NCBI RefSeq assembly: GCF_029623955.1
Contig: NZ_JARSBP010000001.1
Span: 434,001 to 498,000, forward strand
Length of the DNA: 64,000 nt
Direction: 5' to 3'
Source: Mycobacterium sp. 236(2023)
GTDB taxonomy: Bacteria; Actinomycetota; Actinomycetes; Mycobacteriales; Mycobacteriaceae
The notes beneath the pieces are model-generated. The model worked only from the letters and a program-made list of their open reading frames with translations, did not search any database and was not told the origin of the DNA. Positions 43,391 to 53,736 of the stretch are shown in pieces. Position 1 is the stretch's first letter. Each line of letters starts with the position of its first letter. The translations under genes were made by a program, and so were the position numbers.

Positions 43391-45115
43391 TCAGGCGGTC
43401 AGTTCCCTTTGCAAAATCCGCACGGCTTCGATGCGTTCCTTGAGTTGTTCGCGCGTCGCCGCCGCCACCGGCGGCCCGCCGCAGCGGCGACGCAACTCGT
43501 TGTGGATCCAGCCATGCGGCCTTCCGGTCCTGTGATGTGCCAGCGACACCAGCGTGTTGAGCTCGCTGCGCAGATCACGCAACTGCCCGTGCGTCGACTT
43601 CGGCACCGCAGCGCCCGACTCGGTGCGCTTCTGCATCTGCTCGTCTTGCCTGCGACGCAACAGATCTCGCATCGAGGCTGCATCGAGCAGGCCCGGGATG
43701 CCGAGGTAGTCGGCCTCCTCGTCGCTACCCGCGGGCGTGGCCGTCCCGAAGGATGACCCGTCGAAGATCACCTGATCGAGTTCGGCGTCGGCGCCGAGGT
43801 ATTCGATCTTGTTCTCTTCCTCGCCGGGCTCGTCACGCTTCTGCTCGGCCAGCTCGGCGTCGAGCGGATCTTCTTCGGTCTCCCGGTGCGGCTTGCCGAG
43901 CACGTGGTTGCGCTGCGCCTCCATCTCGCTGGCCAGCAGCAGCAGGTTCGGCACCGACGGAAGGAAGATGCTCGCCGTCTCGCCCGCGCGGCGGGACCGG
44001 ACGAACCGGCCGATCGCCTGCGCGAAGAACAGCGGTGTCGACGCGCTCGTCGCGTATACGCCGACCGACAGCCGTGGCACGTCCACGCCCTCGGACACCA
44101 TGCGCACCGCGACCAGCCACCGCGACGTGCCCGCCGAGAACTGAGAGATGCGGTCGGAGGCGCCCTTGTCGTCGGACAGCACGACCGTCGGCGCCTCACC
44201 GGTGAGCTTTGTCAGCAGCTCGGCGTATGCGCGGGCCGCCGTCTGATCGGTCGCGATGATCATGCCGCCGGCGTCGGGAACGTGCTGACGCTTGCCCTGC
44301 AGGCGCTTGTCGGCCGCTGCGATCACCGCGGGCATCCACTCGCCCCTGGGATCGAGGGCCGACTTCCACGCGCGCGCCGTCTGCTCGGCCGTCAGTGGCT
44401 CACCAAGACGAGCGGCATGCTCCTCGCCCGCGCTGTCGCGCCACCGCGCCTCACCCGAGTACGCCATGAACATCACCGGCCGCACCACGCCGTCGGCGAG
44501 GGCGTCGGAGTAGCCGTACGTGTGGTCGGCCGACGAGCGGGCGAATCCGTCGGGTCCGGTCTCGTAGGTGATGAACGGGATCGCGCTGTCGTCGCTGCGG
44601 AACGGGGTCCCCGTCAGCGACAACCGCCGCGTCGCGTCGTCGAACGCCTCCCGGATCGCGTCGCCCCAGCTCTTGGCGTCGCCGCCGTGGTGGATTTCGT
44701 CGAACACGACGAGCGTCTTGCGATTCTCAGTGCGCACCCGGTGCCGGCTGGGGTGGCTGGCCACCTGGGCATAGGTGACGACGACGCCGTGATACTCCGA
44801 CGACGTCTGCGAGTTCGAGTTCGAGAACTTGGGATCCAGCGCGATGCCTTGGCGTGCCGCGGCCTGCGCCCACTGGATCTTCAGGTGCTCCGTCGGGACG
44901 ACGATCGTCACCGCGTCGACGGTTCCTTCACCGAGGAGTTCGGCGACGATGCGCAACGCGAACGTCGTCTTGCCTGCTCCAGGGGTGGCGACGGCGAGAA
45001 AGTCGCGTGGCTTGGCGGTCAGGTATTTGACCAGCGCTCGCCGCTGCCAGCCCCGCAGTGCCTGGGCACCGGGCGTTCCGGCCGAGCCGGACATAGGCTC
45101 AGCATCAGCCCGCAC
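43391..45115 (-). CDS. SF2 DEAH-type helicase
   Basis: The 574-residue protein has superfamily-2 motifs in order: Q-like GWQRRALVKYL, motif I ATPGAGKTTFALR (about 43-55), motif Ia VVPTEHLKIQW, motif II VVFDEIHHGGD, motif III LSLTGTPFRSD, motif V VRMVSEGVDVPRLSVGVY and motif VI QAIGRFVRSRR. A charged C-terminal extension of ~150 residues (EEDPLDAELAEQKRDEPGEEENK...) has no family I know. GTG 45115 is chosen for the AAGGAG six bases upstream; ATG 45094 is the alternative. It resembles XPB/type-III-restriction-like translocases; the role is probably DNA repair or RNA/DNA remodelling. Confidence 0.88.
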   Translation of the reverse strand: MRADAEPMSGSAGTPGAQALRGWQRRALVKYLTAKPRDFLAVATPGAGKTTFALRIVAELLGEGTVDAVTIVVPTEHLKIQWAQAAARQGIALDPKFSNSNSQTSSEYHGVVVTYAQVASHPSRHRVRTENRKTLVVFDEIHHGGDAKSWGDAIREAFDDATRRLSLTGTPFRSDDSAIPFITYETGPDGFARSSADHTYGYSDALADGVVRPVMFMAYSGEARWRDSAGEEHAARLGEPLTAEQTARAWKSALDPRGEWMPAVIAAADKRLQGKRQHVPDAGGMIIATDQTAARAYAELLTKLTGEAPTVVLSDDKGASDRISQFSAGTSRWLVAVRMVSEGVDVPRLSVGVYATSASTPLFFAQAIGRFVRSRRAGETASIFLPSVPNLLLLASEMEAQRNHVLGKPHRETEEDPLDAELAEQKRDEPGEEENKIEYLGADAELDQVIFDGSSFGTATPAGSDEEADYLGIPGLLDAASMRDLLRRRQDEQMQKRTESGAAVPKSTHGQLRDLRSELNTLVSLAHHRTGRPHGWIHNELRRRCGGPPVAAATREQLKERIEAVRILQRELTA

Positions 45116-45206
45116 CCACGACTCCTTCCGACCGGAATGCAGTCTAGGGCAGGCAGTTCCGCGATGGCACGTTCGCGGCGTGTCCGGGTGCGGCGTGTCT
45201 GTGCGG

Positions 45207-45704
45207 CTACTCGACCCAGTGGTTGTCGTGCCTGATGAACCACTCGGCGCGTTCCTCGTCCGACAGCTCGCCGACCTGTGACAGCCCCTCGAAGTAGAAC
45301 TCGCGGGGTGCGCCGGGTGCGAACAGCATCAGCATCGACACCGGCTCGTCGCCCTCGTTGCGGAAGCCGTGGATCCCACCCGGCGGGACGTAGAGGTAGT
45401 CGTTGGTGCTGCCGTCGATCCAGTCGGTGCCGTCGTAGAGCCGGACGGTGCCCGACAGGACGTAGAAGGCCTCGGAGATCGCCCGGTGGAAGTGCGGTCC
45501 GGGGCCGCCGCCTTTCGGGGCGATGTTGACGCGGTAGAGGCCGTACTCACCGCCCGTCTCCTGCTGATTGGCGAGGTAGTGGTACTCCACCAGCCCGAAC
45601 GTCGAGTGATCGGCCTCCGCGTCGCCGCGTTTGAGCCACGCGCTCTTCTCGGGTTCGTCGGCGGTGTAGCGGGCCGGCGGATATGGGGGAATGACCAGTG
45701 ACAC
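45207..45704 (-). CDS. Cupin-domain protein
   Basis: The 165-residue protein is a single cupin barrel: GGGPGPHFHRAISEAFYVLSGTVRLYDG (motif 1 with His-His-Glu metal ligands) and DYLYVPPGGIHGFRNEGDEPVSMLMLF (motif 2 with His). It is probably a small metal-dependent enzyme or sugar/ligand binder. GTG 45704 is used. It lies 19 nt after the SDR stop on the same strand and may be in its operon. Confidence 0.85.
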   Translation of the reverse strand: MSLVIPPYPPARYTADEPEKSAWLKRGDAEADHSTFGLVEYHYLANQQETGGEYGLYRVNIAPKGGGPGPHFHRAISEAFYVLSGTVRLYDGTDWIDGSTNDYLYVPPGGIHGFRNEGDEPVSMLMLFAPGAPREFYFEGLSQVGELSDEERAEWFIRHDNHWVE

Positions 45705-45723
45705 GGCGCCCAGTCTGCCCGTG

Positions 45724-46626
45724 TCAGCTGATCGGGAAGGTCACCTTCGTCAACTCCTCGGAGATCTCCCACAGCCGGCGCTGCTGATCGATGTCATAGG
45801 ACTGGTCGCTGGAAGCCACGACGACGGGTTTGCCCCGCTGCTGGCCGATGCCGTCGGGGCCGTAGTACTGGCCGCCGAGCACGCTGGGGTCGGTGGCCGC
45901 GCGCAGCGTCGGCAAGGCGCCGCGGTCGGCGGTCTGGGCGAACAGCACGGGTGCGGCGGCCAGGAACGCCCGCTCGACCGGCCGCGGCAGGTTGCGTGCC
46001 AGATCGGTGGTCGAGGTGCCGGGATGGGCGGCGACGGCGATCGTGGTGCCGCGCGGTGCGAGCCGGCGCTGCAGCTCATAGGTGAACAACAGGTTGGCGA
46101 GCTTGGACTGGGTGTAGGCGCCCATCCGGCTGTAGCTGCGCTCCCACTGCAGGTCGTCCCAGTGGATGGAGCCGCCCATCTTGTGGCCGTTGCTGCTGAC
46201 GGTGACGATGCGCGACCCGGGCACGTCGAGCAGTTGTTCCAGCAGCAGGCCGGTCAGCGCGAAGTGGCCGAGATGGTTGGTGCCGAACTGCAGCTCGAAA
46301 CCGTCCTTGGTGGTGCCTTTCGGCGTCGTCATGACGCCCGCGTTGTTGATCAGCAGGTTGATGTCGTCGTAGCGGCCTTTGAGCTCGTCGGCGGCGCTGC
46401 GGATCGAGTCCAGCGACGTCAGGTCGAGCTCCTGCACGGCGACGTCGCCGGCGATCTGGGCCGCGGCCTGTTTGCCCTTCTCGACGTTGCGGACGGCGAT
46501 GACGACGTGCGCACCTTTGGCGGCGAGCGCCTTGGCGGTCTCGAAGCCCAGCCCGGTGTTCGCGCCGGTGATCACGGCGGTGCGGCCGGTCTGGTCGGGG
46601 ATGTCGGCGGCGGACCAGTCGGTCAT
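45724..46626 (-). CDS. Short-chain dehydrogenase, paralogue of the 33635-34552 SDR
   Basis: The 300-residue SDR has VITGANTGLGFETAKAL (cofactor), NNAGVMTTPKG, active-site Ser in VTVSSNGHK, and the Tyr-Lys pair YTQSKLANLL. It is clearly related over its full length to the SDR adjacent to moeA; both have DLQWERSY and QSKLANLLFTYELQRRLA. The substrate is unknown. ATG 46626 follows AGGAGAA. It is divergent from the TetR regulator, the common arrangement for TetR-controlled oxidoreductases, with two direct repeats in the shared intergenic region. Confidence 0.9.
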   Translation of the reverse strand: MTDWSAADIPDQTGRTAVITGANTGLGFETAKALAAKGAHVVIAVRNVEKGKQAAAQIAGDVAVQELDLTSLDSIRSAADELKGRYDDINLLINNAGVMTTPKGTTKDGFELQFGTNHLGHFALTGLLLEQLLDVPGSRIVTVSSNGHKMGGSIHWDDLQWERSYSRMGAYTQSKLANLLFTYELQRRLAPRGTTIAVAAHPGTSTTDLARNLPRPVERAFLAAAPVLFAQTADRGALPTLRAATDPSVLGGQYYGPDGIGQQRGKPVVVASSDQSYDIDQQRRLWEISEELTKVTFPIS

Positions 46627-46660
46627 GCGGTTCTCCTCGCGTCAAAGTAGTTAGACTCGT

Positions 46661-46712
46661 TAAACGGAGCGCACGCCCCGGTTGGTTCCGACTATACGGA
46701 ACGCGCGCCCCG
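46661..46712. promoter_or_regulatory. 20-nt direct repeats between SDR and TetR genes
   Basis: TAAACGGAGCGCACGCCCCG (46661-46680) and TATACGGAACGCGCGCCCCG (46693-46712) match at 17 of 20 positions and are 32 bp apart, about three helical turns. They fill most of the 111-nt divergent spacer. They are probable binding sites for the TetR protein, controlling itself and the SDR. Confidence 0.6.
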
Positions 46713-46737
46713 CTTACTGTTCGCTGAAAGGGAAACC

Positions 46738-47307
46738 GTGACCGCCGCCCGACCCGTACGCGCCGACGCGGCGCGCAACCGGCTGCGGGTGCTCGAGGTC
46801 GCCTACGAGACTTTCGCGACCGAAGGGCTCACAGTGCCCGTCGACGAAATCGCCCGCCGAGCAGGGGTCGGCGCCGGCACCGTCTACCGGCACTTCCCGA
46901 CGAAAGACGCGCTCGTCGTCGCCGTCGTCGAAGACAGGCTGCGCCGCATCGAGGAGGGCGCACGCGCGCTTCTGGAGTCCGAAGGCCCAGGTGAAGCCCT
47001 ATTCGCCTTCCTGCGGGAGATGGTGCGGACGGCTGCCGCCGACCACGGCCTGGTCGACGCGGTCGCCGGGTACGGCATCGACCTCGAGGCGGTGGCTCCC
47101 GGCGCCGAGGCCTCGCTGATGGCGCTGCTCGGGGAGCTGCTCACTGCCGCCCAGGGTGCCGGTACGGCCCGGACGGACATCGGGGTACCGGAGGTCAAAG
47201 CGCTGTTGCTGGTGTGCAAGGTGCCGCAGCTGTACGGCGCCGAAGTTTCCGACCGGGTGGCTCGGGTGATCGAGGACGGCCTCCGGGCCCGCCCGCAACG
47301 ATCCTGA
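46738..47307 (+). CDS. TetR-family transcriptional repressor
   Basis: The 189-residue protein has an N-terminal Tet[64 protein letters not shown]-terminal ligand domain ([19 protein letters not shown]...) belongs to the SbtR-like C-terminal type. GTG 46738 follows AAAGGGAAACC. It is divergent from the SDR (45724-46626), its likely target. The effector is unknown. Confidence 0.9.
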   Translation: MTAARPVRADAARNRLRVLEVAYETFATEGLTVPVDEIARRAGVGAGTVYRHFPTKDALVVAVVEDRLRRIEEGARALLESEGPGEALFAFLREMVRTAAADHGLVDAVAGYGIDLEAVAPGAEASLMALLGELLTAAQGAGTARTDIGVPEVKALLLVCKVPQLYGAEVSDRVARVIEDGLRARPQRS

Positions 47308-47321
47308 ACAGGGCACCTGAC

Positions 47322-47348
47322 CTTGCACTCGCCCAGGTCGAGTGCTAG
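47322..47348. promoter_or_regulatory. CIRCE element 1 (HrcA operator) of groEL2
   Basis: CTTGCACTC-N9-GAGTGCTAG matches the CIRCE consensus TTAGCACTC-N9-GAGTGCTAA with few changes. It lies 149 nt before the groEL2 ATG. HrcA repressor binds such sites to control chaperonins. Confidence 0.92.
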
Positions 47349-47356
47349 AAAGGCAC

Positions 47357-47383
47357 TTGGCACTCGCGACCGGTGAGTGCTAG
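47357..47383. promoter_or_regulatory. CIRCE element 2 (HrcA operator) of groEL2
   Basis: TTGGCACTC-N9-GAGTGCTAG is a second CIRCE copy, 8 nt after the first one. Two CIRCE sites upstream of a chaperonin gene are also known in other actinobacteria. The groEL2 promoter should overlap or lie between them. Confidence 0.93.
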
Positions 47384-49122
<1,739 letters not shown>

Positions 49123-49137
49123 GTCCCAGTACGAGAG

Positions 49138-49167
49138 AGGCCCGGTCCCGTTCGCGGGGCCGGGCCT
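49138..49167 (+). terminator. Rho-independent terminator after groEL2
   Basis: AGGCCCGGTCCC (49138-49149) and GGGGCCGGGCCT (49156-49167) form a 12-bp stem with one G-U pair and a 6-nt loop. It is followed by the pyrimidine run TCTTCGTT. It is 16 nt after the stop codon. Confidence 0.9.
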
Positions 49168-49264
49168 TCTTCGTTCATCCCCAACGTGGGTTCTATGCAC
49201 AGGTTCGGCCCGAAAAGCGTGCGGGAGGCCCACTCTCGTCGGTGCCCGCGGCGACGGTCGCGGC

Positions 49265-50104
49265 ATGGAATGTTTCCTCGGGAGTGCGGCGGTGCGCAAT
49301 GGCTTGCTCACTCGACGCGGTTTGGCTCGTCATCACCGTCTGATCTATCGCGACGTCTACCTTCCCCGCGACGTCGCGCTCACCGCGCAGATCAAGGCGG
49401 AAGCCGCGTGGCTGGCCACCGGCGCCGTTCTGGGAGGACTGTCGGCGGCGGCTGTCCTCGGCACCAAGTGGATTGATCCGGCCGCGCCCGCAGAGATCGT
49501 TCGTCCCGACCGGCACGCGGCCGCAGGCATTCTCGCCCACTCGTGGTCTCTGGCTGCCGGGGAGACGTGCCTTGTCGCAGGCGTCGACGCGACGACGCCC
49601 GCGCGCACAGCCTTCGATATAGGCCGTACCCGACCACCAGATCAGGCGGTACCCATTGTCGACGCGTTGATGAATGCGACGCGTGTCTCGCCCGCGGCCG
49701 TGGCCGCCGTTGCTGCCGCCCACCCTGGAGCGCGGGGCGTCGCGCGTATCCCCGGGTTGCTGGAGCTAGTCGACGGCGGCGCCGAGTCTCCGCAGGAAAC
49801 GAGAGTGCGGCTGATCCTGCTGCACGGCGGTCTGCCTCGGCCCGAAACTCAGATCGTGTTCCGCGAGCTTCGAATTCGCGTCGACATGGGCTGGCGCGAA
49901 TGGAAAGTCGCCGTCGAGTACGACGGTCTCCAGCACTGGACGGACGGCCGACAGAGGTCCTGGGACATCGAACGTCTGGCTCTGCTCGAGGCGGCAGGGT
50001 GGGCCGTGATTCGGGTCAGCGGTGACATGCTGCGGCGGCCTGACGTTGTGGTCGATCGAGTTCGCACAAAACTGCGCGAGCGTGGGGCTTCAGTACGCGA
50101 TTGA
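49265..50104 (+). CDS. DUF559/Vsr-like nuclease-fold protein with AbiEi-like N-terminus
   Basis: The 279-residue protein has an N-terminal winged-helix-like region resembling AbiEi antitoxins (AVRNGLLTRRGLARHHRLIYRDVYLP), then a middle helical part. The C-terminus has the Vsr/DUF559 (PD-(D/E)XK-like) pattern: RIRVDMGWREWKVAVEYDGLQHWTDGRQRSWDIERLALLEAAGWAVIRV. The Asp in RVDMGW and Glu in AVEYDG fit the metal-binding acids. Many such proteins occur singly in mycobacteria with unknown function. ATG 49265 is used. Confidence 0.78.
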   Translation: MECFLGSAAVRNGLLTRRGLARHHRLIYRDVYLPRDVALTAQIKAEAAWLATGAVLGGLSAAAVLGTKWIDPAAPAEIVRPDRHAAAGILAHSWSLAAGETCLVAGVDATTPARTAFDIGRTRPPDQAVPIVDALMNATRVSPAAVAAVAAAHPGARGVARIPGLLELVDGGAESPQETRVRLILLHGGLPRPETQIVFRELRIRVDMGWREWKVAVEYDGLQHWTDGRQRSWDIERLALLEAAGWAVIRVSGDMLRRPDVVVDRVRTKLRERGASVRD

Positions 50105-50139
50105 CCCGAATTCTGTACATAGGCCCCACGTTCGATGCG

Positions 50140-51459
50140 TCAAAGGGTGTGCAGCGGTGCGGGTTTGAGGGCCAAGGTGGCGATGACGCTGATGACCGCC
50201 GTCGTGACCAGGTAGCCACATGCAAGCCATGGAGAACCGCCCGCCGCGCCGATCAGCGCGGTGAGGATCAGCGGCGTCAGGCCCGAGGCGAACACCCCGG
50301 AGAGCTGATAGACCGTCGACAGGCCCGTGTAGCGGATGCGCGCCGGGAACAGCGATGCATACAGCGTGCCCTGCGCCCCGTAGAACAACGCGTGGATCAC
50401 ACCGAACACCACGACCATCGTGATCGCATAGAACGCAATGTCTTTCGTGCCGAACAACGCGAACACCGGGAACACCGCAGCCGCGTAGGCCGCGATGCCG
50501 ATCGCGTAGATCCTCTTCGGCCCGTACCGGTCGGCCAGCAGACCCGACACCGGCAGCAGCGCCGCCATCAACACGGCCGCGACGGTGACGGTGACGAGCA
50601 CGGGCACCTTCTCCAGCTTCAGCGTGCCCGTCGCATAGGAGATCGCGAACACACCCCACGTATTGAATGCCGCACCCTCTCCCCACCGCGAGAGCATGCC
50701 CAGCACAGTCGATTTCAGGATCGGCGGGCGGAAGACCTCCTTCAGGGGCACCGCGGCGCGGTCATCGCTATCGCGGACCTTCTCGAATGCCGGTGTCTCG
50801 CTGGCTTTCAGTCGCACCACCACGCCGAAGATCACCAGCACGATGCTGAACAGGAACGCGATCCGCCATCCGTAGGCGAGGAACGCGTCGTCGGGCAGTG
50901 CCACCTGAAGAAGGGCGAAAACGCCTGTGCCCAGGGCGAGTCCGAGAGCCAAGCCGACCTGTGGGATGCTGCCGAACAACCCGCGCCTGCGGGACGGGCC
51001 GTGCTCGACGGCCAGCAGCACCGCGCCGGCCCACTCGCCGCCGAGCGCGAAGCCCTGCACAATGCGCAAGAGCAGCAACAGGATCGGAGCCAGCACGCCG
51101 ATCTGGGCGGCAGTCGGCAGCACACCCATCAGAGCGGTCGCGCCACCCATCAACAGCATCGTCAGCGCGAGGGTCTTCTTGCGGCCGATGCGGTCGCCGA
51201 CGTGGCCGAAGACGAATCCGCCGATCGGTCTCACCACGAATCCGACGGCGAACGTCGCGAACGACAGCAGCGTGCCGACGAACGTCGACTGGTCGGGGAA
51301 GAACGCCTGGTTGAACACCAGGCTTGCCGCGGTGGCGTACAGGAAGAAGTCGTACCACTCGATCGTGGTCCCGACGAGGCTCGCCCACAGCGCCGTGCGG
51401 GCCTGCGGCGTCACCGTCTGCTGTTCGTCGGCCGCGTCGGGCGCATTCGTCACAGTCAC
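50140..51459 (-). CDS. MFS transporter, metabolite:H+ symporter (MHS/shikimate-like) family
   Basis: The 439-residue, 12-TM protein has the MHS hallmarks TTIEWYDFFLYATAASLVF in TM1, the motif GHVGDRIGRKKTLALTML after TM2, and RIVQGFALGGEWAGAVLLAVEHGPSRRRG. The second half contains GLLADRYGPKRIY. Family members import dicarboxylates, shikimate, proline or betaine. The substrate is unknown here. GTG 51459 is the start. It converges with the DUF559 gene and is divergent from the alcohol dehydrogenase-like gene by 100 nt. Confidence 0.9.
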   Translation of the reverse strand: MTVTNAPDAADEQQTVTPQARTALWASLVGTTIEWYDFFLYATAASLVFNQAFFPDQSTFVGTLLSFATFAVGFVVRPIGGFVFGHVGDRIGRKKTLALTMLLMGGATALMGVLPTAAQIGVLAPILLLLLRIVQGFALGGEWAGAVLLAVEHGPSRRRGLFGSIPQVGLALGLALGTGVFALLQVALPDDAFLAYGWRIAFLFSIVLVIFGVVVRLKASETPAFEKVRDSDDRAAVPLKEVFRPPILKSTVLGMLSRWGEGAAFNTWGVFAISYATGTLKLEKVPVLVTVTVAAVLMAALLPVSGLLADRYGPKRIYAIGIAAYAAAVFPVFALFGTKDIAFYAITMVVVFGVIHALFYGAQGTLYASLFPARIRYTGLSTVYQLSGVFASGLTPLILTALIGAAGGSPWLACGYLVTTAVISVIATLALKPAPLHTL

Positions 51460-51559
51460 GGGGATCTATCAGCCCAATTCCGGGGCCTGCCGACAAGGGT
51501 TGGAATCGGCCTGACGAAAAGGCGGATGAAACGCGCCGGTCGATGAGTTGGGTCTGAGC

Positions 51560-52555
51560 ATGAGCACCATGACTGCCGTCGGCGCCTTCGCGGCCGCCGA
51601 TATCGATGCCAGCCTGCGCGACATCACCGTCGATATCCCCGAACTACGGCCGCGTGACGTGCTGGTACGCGTGCAGGCCGTGTCCGTGAACCCCGCCGAC
51701 TGGAAGGTGCAGGCCGGCGTGACGGCCGAGTCCGAGCCGGTGATTCTCGGGTTCGACGCGGCGGGTGTGGTCGAGGCGGTCGGGCCCGACGTGAGCACGC
51801 TCACCGTCGGCGACGAGGTCTGGTACGCCGGTGACATCAAGCGGCCGGGGAGCTACGCCGAGTATCAGGCGGTCGACGAGCGCATCGTGTCCCGCAAGCC
51901 GGCGTCACTCTCGTTCGCCGACGCGGCCGCGCTGCCGCTGACGACGATCACGGCGTGGGAGTCGCTGTTCGACCGCTTCGGACTGACCCGCGAGTCGACC
52001 GGCGACCTGCTGGTGCTCGGTGCCGCGGGAGGCGTCGGCTCGATCATGATCCAGCTCGCGAAGGCCCTGACCGGCGTCCGCGTCATCGCCACCGCCAGCC
52101 GTGACGAGTCCCGCGCATGGGCGCAGAGCATGGGCGCCGACGTCGTCGTCAACCATCACAACCTGCGCGACGAAACCCTGGCCGTTGCCCCCGGAGGCAT
52201 CGACTACTTGTTCTCGCCGCACTCGGCGGGGAACATCGGTATCTACGCCGAGATCGTCAAGCCGTTCGGGCACATCACGGCCATCGATGAGCCGACTGGC
52301 TTGGATCTGGAGCCCCTGAAGGCGAAAAGCATTGCGTGGCATTGGGAGTTGATGTTCACGCGGGCGATGTTCGAGACACCGGATATGATCGAGCAGCAGC
52401 GGCTGCTCGCCGCGACCGCCGACCTCGTCGACCAGGGCGTCCTGCGCACCACCGTCACCAAGACCATCACGGACTTCTCCGCGGCCGGGCTGCGGGAGGC
52501 CAACCGGGACGTCAAGGCGGGCAGCATGACCGGCAAGGTCGTGGTTTCACGCTGA
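51560..52555 (+). CDS. MDR-type oxidoreductase, zinc-type alcohol dehydrogenase-like (quinone oxidoreductase)
   Basis: The 331-residue protein is a medium-chain reductase: VLVRVQAVSVNPADWKVQAG, GFDAAGVVEAVGPDVSTLTVGDEVWY, AAALPLTTITAWESLFDRFG, and NADPH motif LVLGAAGGVGSIMIQLAK. No zinc ligands are present, as in the quinone-reductase-like subset. C-terminal pattern VDQGVLRTTVTKTI...LREANRDVKAGSMTGKVVVSR is typical. ATG 51560 (MSTMTAV) is chosen over an upstream TTG (51548). Confidence 0.9.
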   Translation: MSTMTAVGAFAAADIDASLRDITVDIPELRPRDVLVRVQAVSVNPADWKVQAGVTAESEPVILGFDAAGVVEAVGPDVSTLTVGDEVWYAGDIKRPGSYAEYQAVDERIVSRKPASLSFADAAALPLTTITAWESLFDRFGLTRESTGDLLVLGAAGGVGSIMIQLAKALTGVRVIATASRDESRAWAQSMGADVVVNHHNLRDETLAVAPGGIDYLFSPHSAGNIGIYAEIVKPFGHITAIDEPTGLDLEPLKAKSIAWHWELMFTRAMFETPDMIEQQRLLAATADLVDQGVLRTTVTKTITDFSAAGLREANRDVKAGSMTGKVVVSR

Positions 52556-52557
52556 AG

Positions 52558-52893
52558 TTACTCGGTAATCGGCACGCAGGGCGCGGCAGGCCGGTGCAGC
52601 ACCGCGCCCGTCGGCACGACGGTCATCCCCTCGTCGACATCGGCGCGCCCGTCCACGATCAGCGAGTAGCCGCCGGACTCGCGCGGCGGCCAGACGAGCG
52701 TGACATCGGGGTGCGCGGACGCGTTGCGCCGCGTGCTGTTGCCGACGGAGGTGATCCGCAAGGTGCCGTCGGTCAGGGTGGGGTCGACTGCGACGGTGTG
52801 AGCGCGGAAATCGTCTCCGACGGTGATCAAGTAGGCGAACGGGTAGTCGACGAGAGTGTCGGCCAGCTGGTCGAGATCCACCTTGACGCTCAT
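52558..52893 (-). CDS. PPOX-class F420/FMN-binding protein
   Basis: The 111-residue pyridoxamine-phosphate-oxidase-like split barrel has FAYLITVGDDFRAHTVAVDPTLTDGTLRITSVGNSTRRNASAHPDVTLVWPP and a terminal VLHRPAAPCVP. Small mycobacterial members bind F420 or FMN and reduce unknown substrates. ATG 52893 is selected because the family starts near MSVKVDLDQLADTL. It converges with the preceding gene (2-nt gap) and is divergent from the SDR. Confidence 0.82.
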   Translation of the reverse strand: MSVKVDLDQLADTLVDYPFAYLITVGDDFRAHTVAVDPTLTDGTLRITSVGNSTRRNASAHPDVTLVWPPRESGGYSLIVDGRADVDEGMTVVPTGAVLHRPAAPCVPITE

Positions 52894-52923
52894 GGCCCGA
52901 GAGTACGGCGTTAGGTTCGAGGG

Positions 52924-53736
52924 ATGCCGCTCCCAACACCGTCCCCGACCACCACCGCCGTCGTCACCGGAGCCTCGTCGGGCATCGGCGCCGATCTGGC
53001 CCGTGAGCTCGCCGCCCGCGGGCACGGCCTGACCCTCGTCGCCCGACGCGAAGATCGCCTGCGTGACCTCGCCGACGAGCTATCCGGAACCGTCCGTGTC
53101 GAGGTCATCGCCTGCGACGTCGCCGATGCCGAAGCCCGCGCCGACCTTCTCGCCGAAGTCGAGCGCCGCGGCCTGACCACCGACATCCTGATCAACAACG
53201 CCGGTATCGGCACCATCGGCCCGATCATCGATTCGACCCCCGAGGCCGAGATCAACCAGGTGCGCGTCAACGTCGAGGCCGTCATCGACCTGACCACGCG
53301 GGCGGTTCAGCAGATGGTGCCACGCGGGCGCGGCGCGATTCTCAACGTCGGCTCCACGGCAGGATTCCAGCCGTTCCCCGGGCAGTCGGGTTACGCGGCG
53401 ACGAAGGCATTCGTCCGGTCGTACACCGACGGGGTTCGCGGCGAACTCGCCGGTACGGGTGTCACCGTCGCGGCGCTGCACCCCGGGCCCGTGCGCACCG
53501 AGTTCCTGGAGACAGCGGGCATGGATGAACGCACCTTCGCCGCCGCGTTCCCGAAGTTCCTGTGGATTCCTTCGCGTGATGTCGCGAAGAAGGGCATCGA
53601 GGCGCTCGAGACCGGGCGCAGCGTTATCCCGGGATGGCAGAACGAGATTCCCGCTCGCGTCTTCGAGTTCCTGCCGCGCCGTCTGCTGCTGCCGCTGCTC
53701 AAGAATCAGCATCCGGCGCTGCGCCAGTCACGCTGA
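52924..53736 (+). CDS. Short-chain dehydrogenase/reductase
   Basis: The 270-residue SDR has VVTGASSGIGADLARELAARGHGLTLVARRE (TGxxxGIG), ILINNAGIGTIG, LNVGSTAGFQPFPGQSGYAATKAFV with Ser-Tyr-Lys catalytic residues, and a hydrophobic C-terminal part (LPRRLLLPLLKNQHPAL). The length and tail fit the DltE/YohF-like group. The substrate is unknown. The ATG at 52924 is 31 nt from the divergent PPOX gene. Its end overlaps the next convergent gene by 9 nt. Confidence 0.88.
   Translation: MPLPTPSPTTTAVVTGASSGIGADLARELAARGHGLTLVARREDRLRDLADELSGTVRVEVIACDVADAEARADLLAEVERRGLTTDILINNAGIGTIGPIIDSTPEAEINQVRVNVEAVIDLTTRAVQQMVPRGRGAILNVGSTAGFQPFPGQSGYAATKAFVRSYTDGVRGELAGTGVTVAALHPGPVRTEFLETAGMDERTFAAAFPKFLWIPSRDVAKKGIEALETGRSVIPGWQNEIPARVFEFLPRRLLLPLLKNQHPALRQSR

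Noticed and set aside
45724..46626. Considered as the sole Rv0439c orthologue
   Set aside because: The copy next to moeA (33635-34552) keeps the M. tuberculosis order and coupling; without phylogeny the second is called a paralogue.
51548..51559. TTG start for the MDR oxidoreductase
   Set aside because: ATG at 51560 gives a family-like N-terminus; the extra four residues are unsupported.
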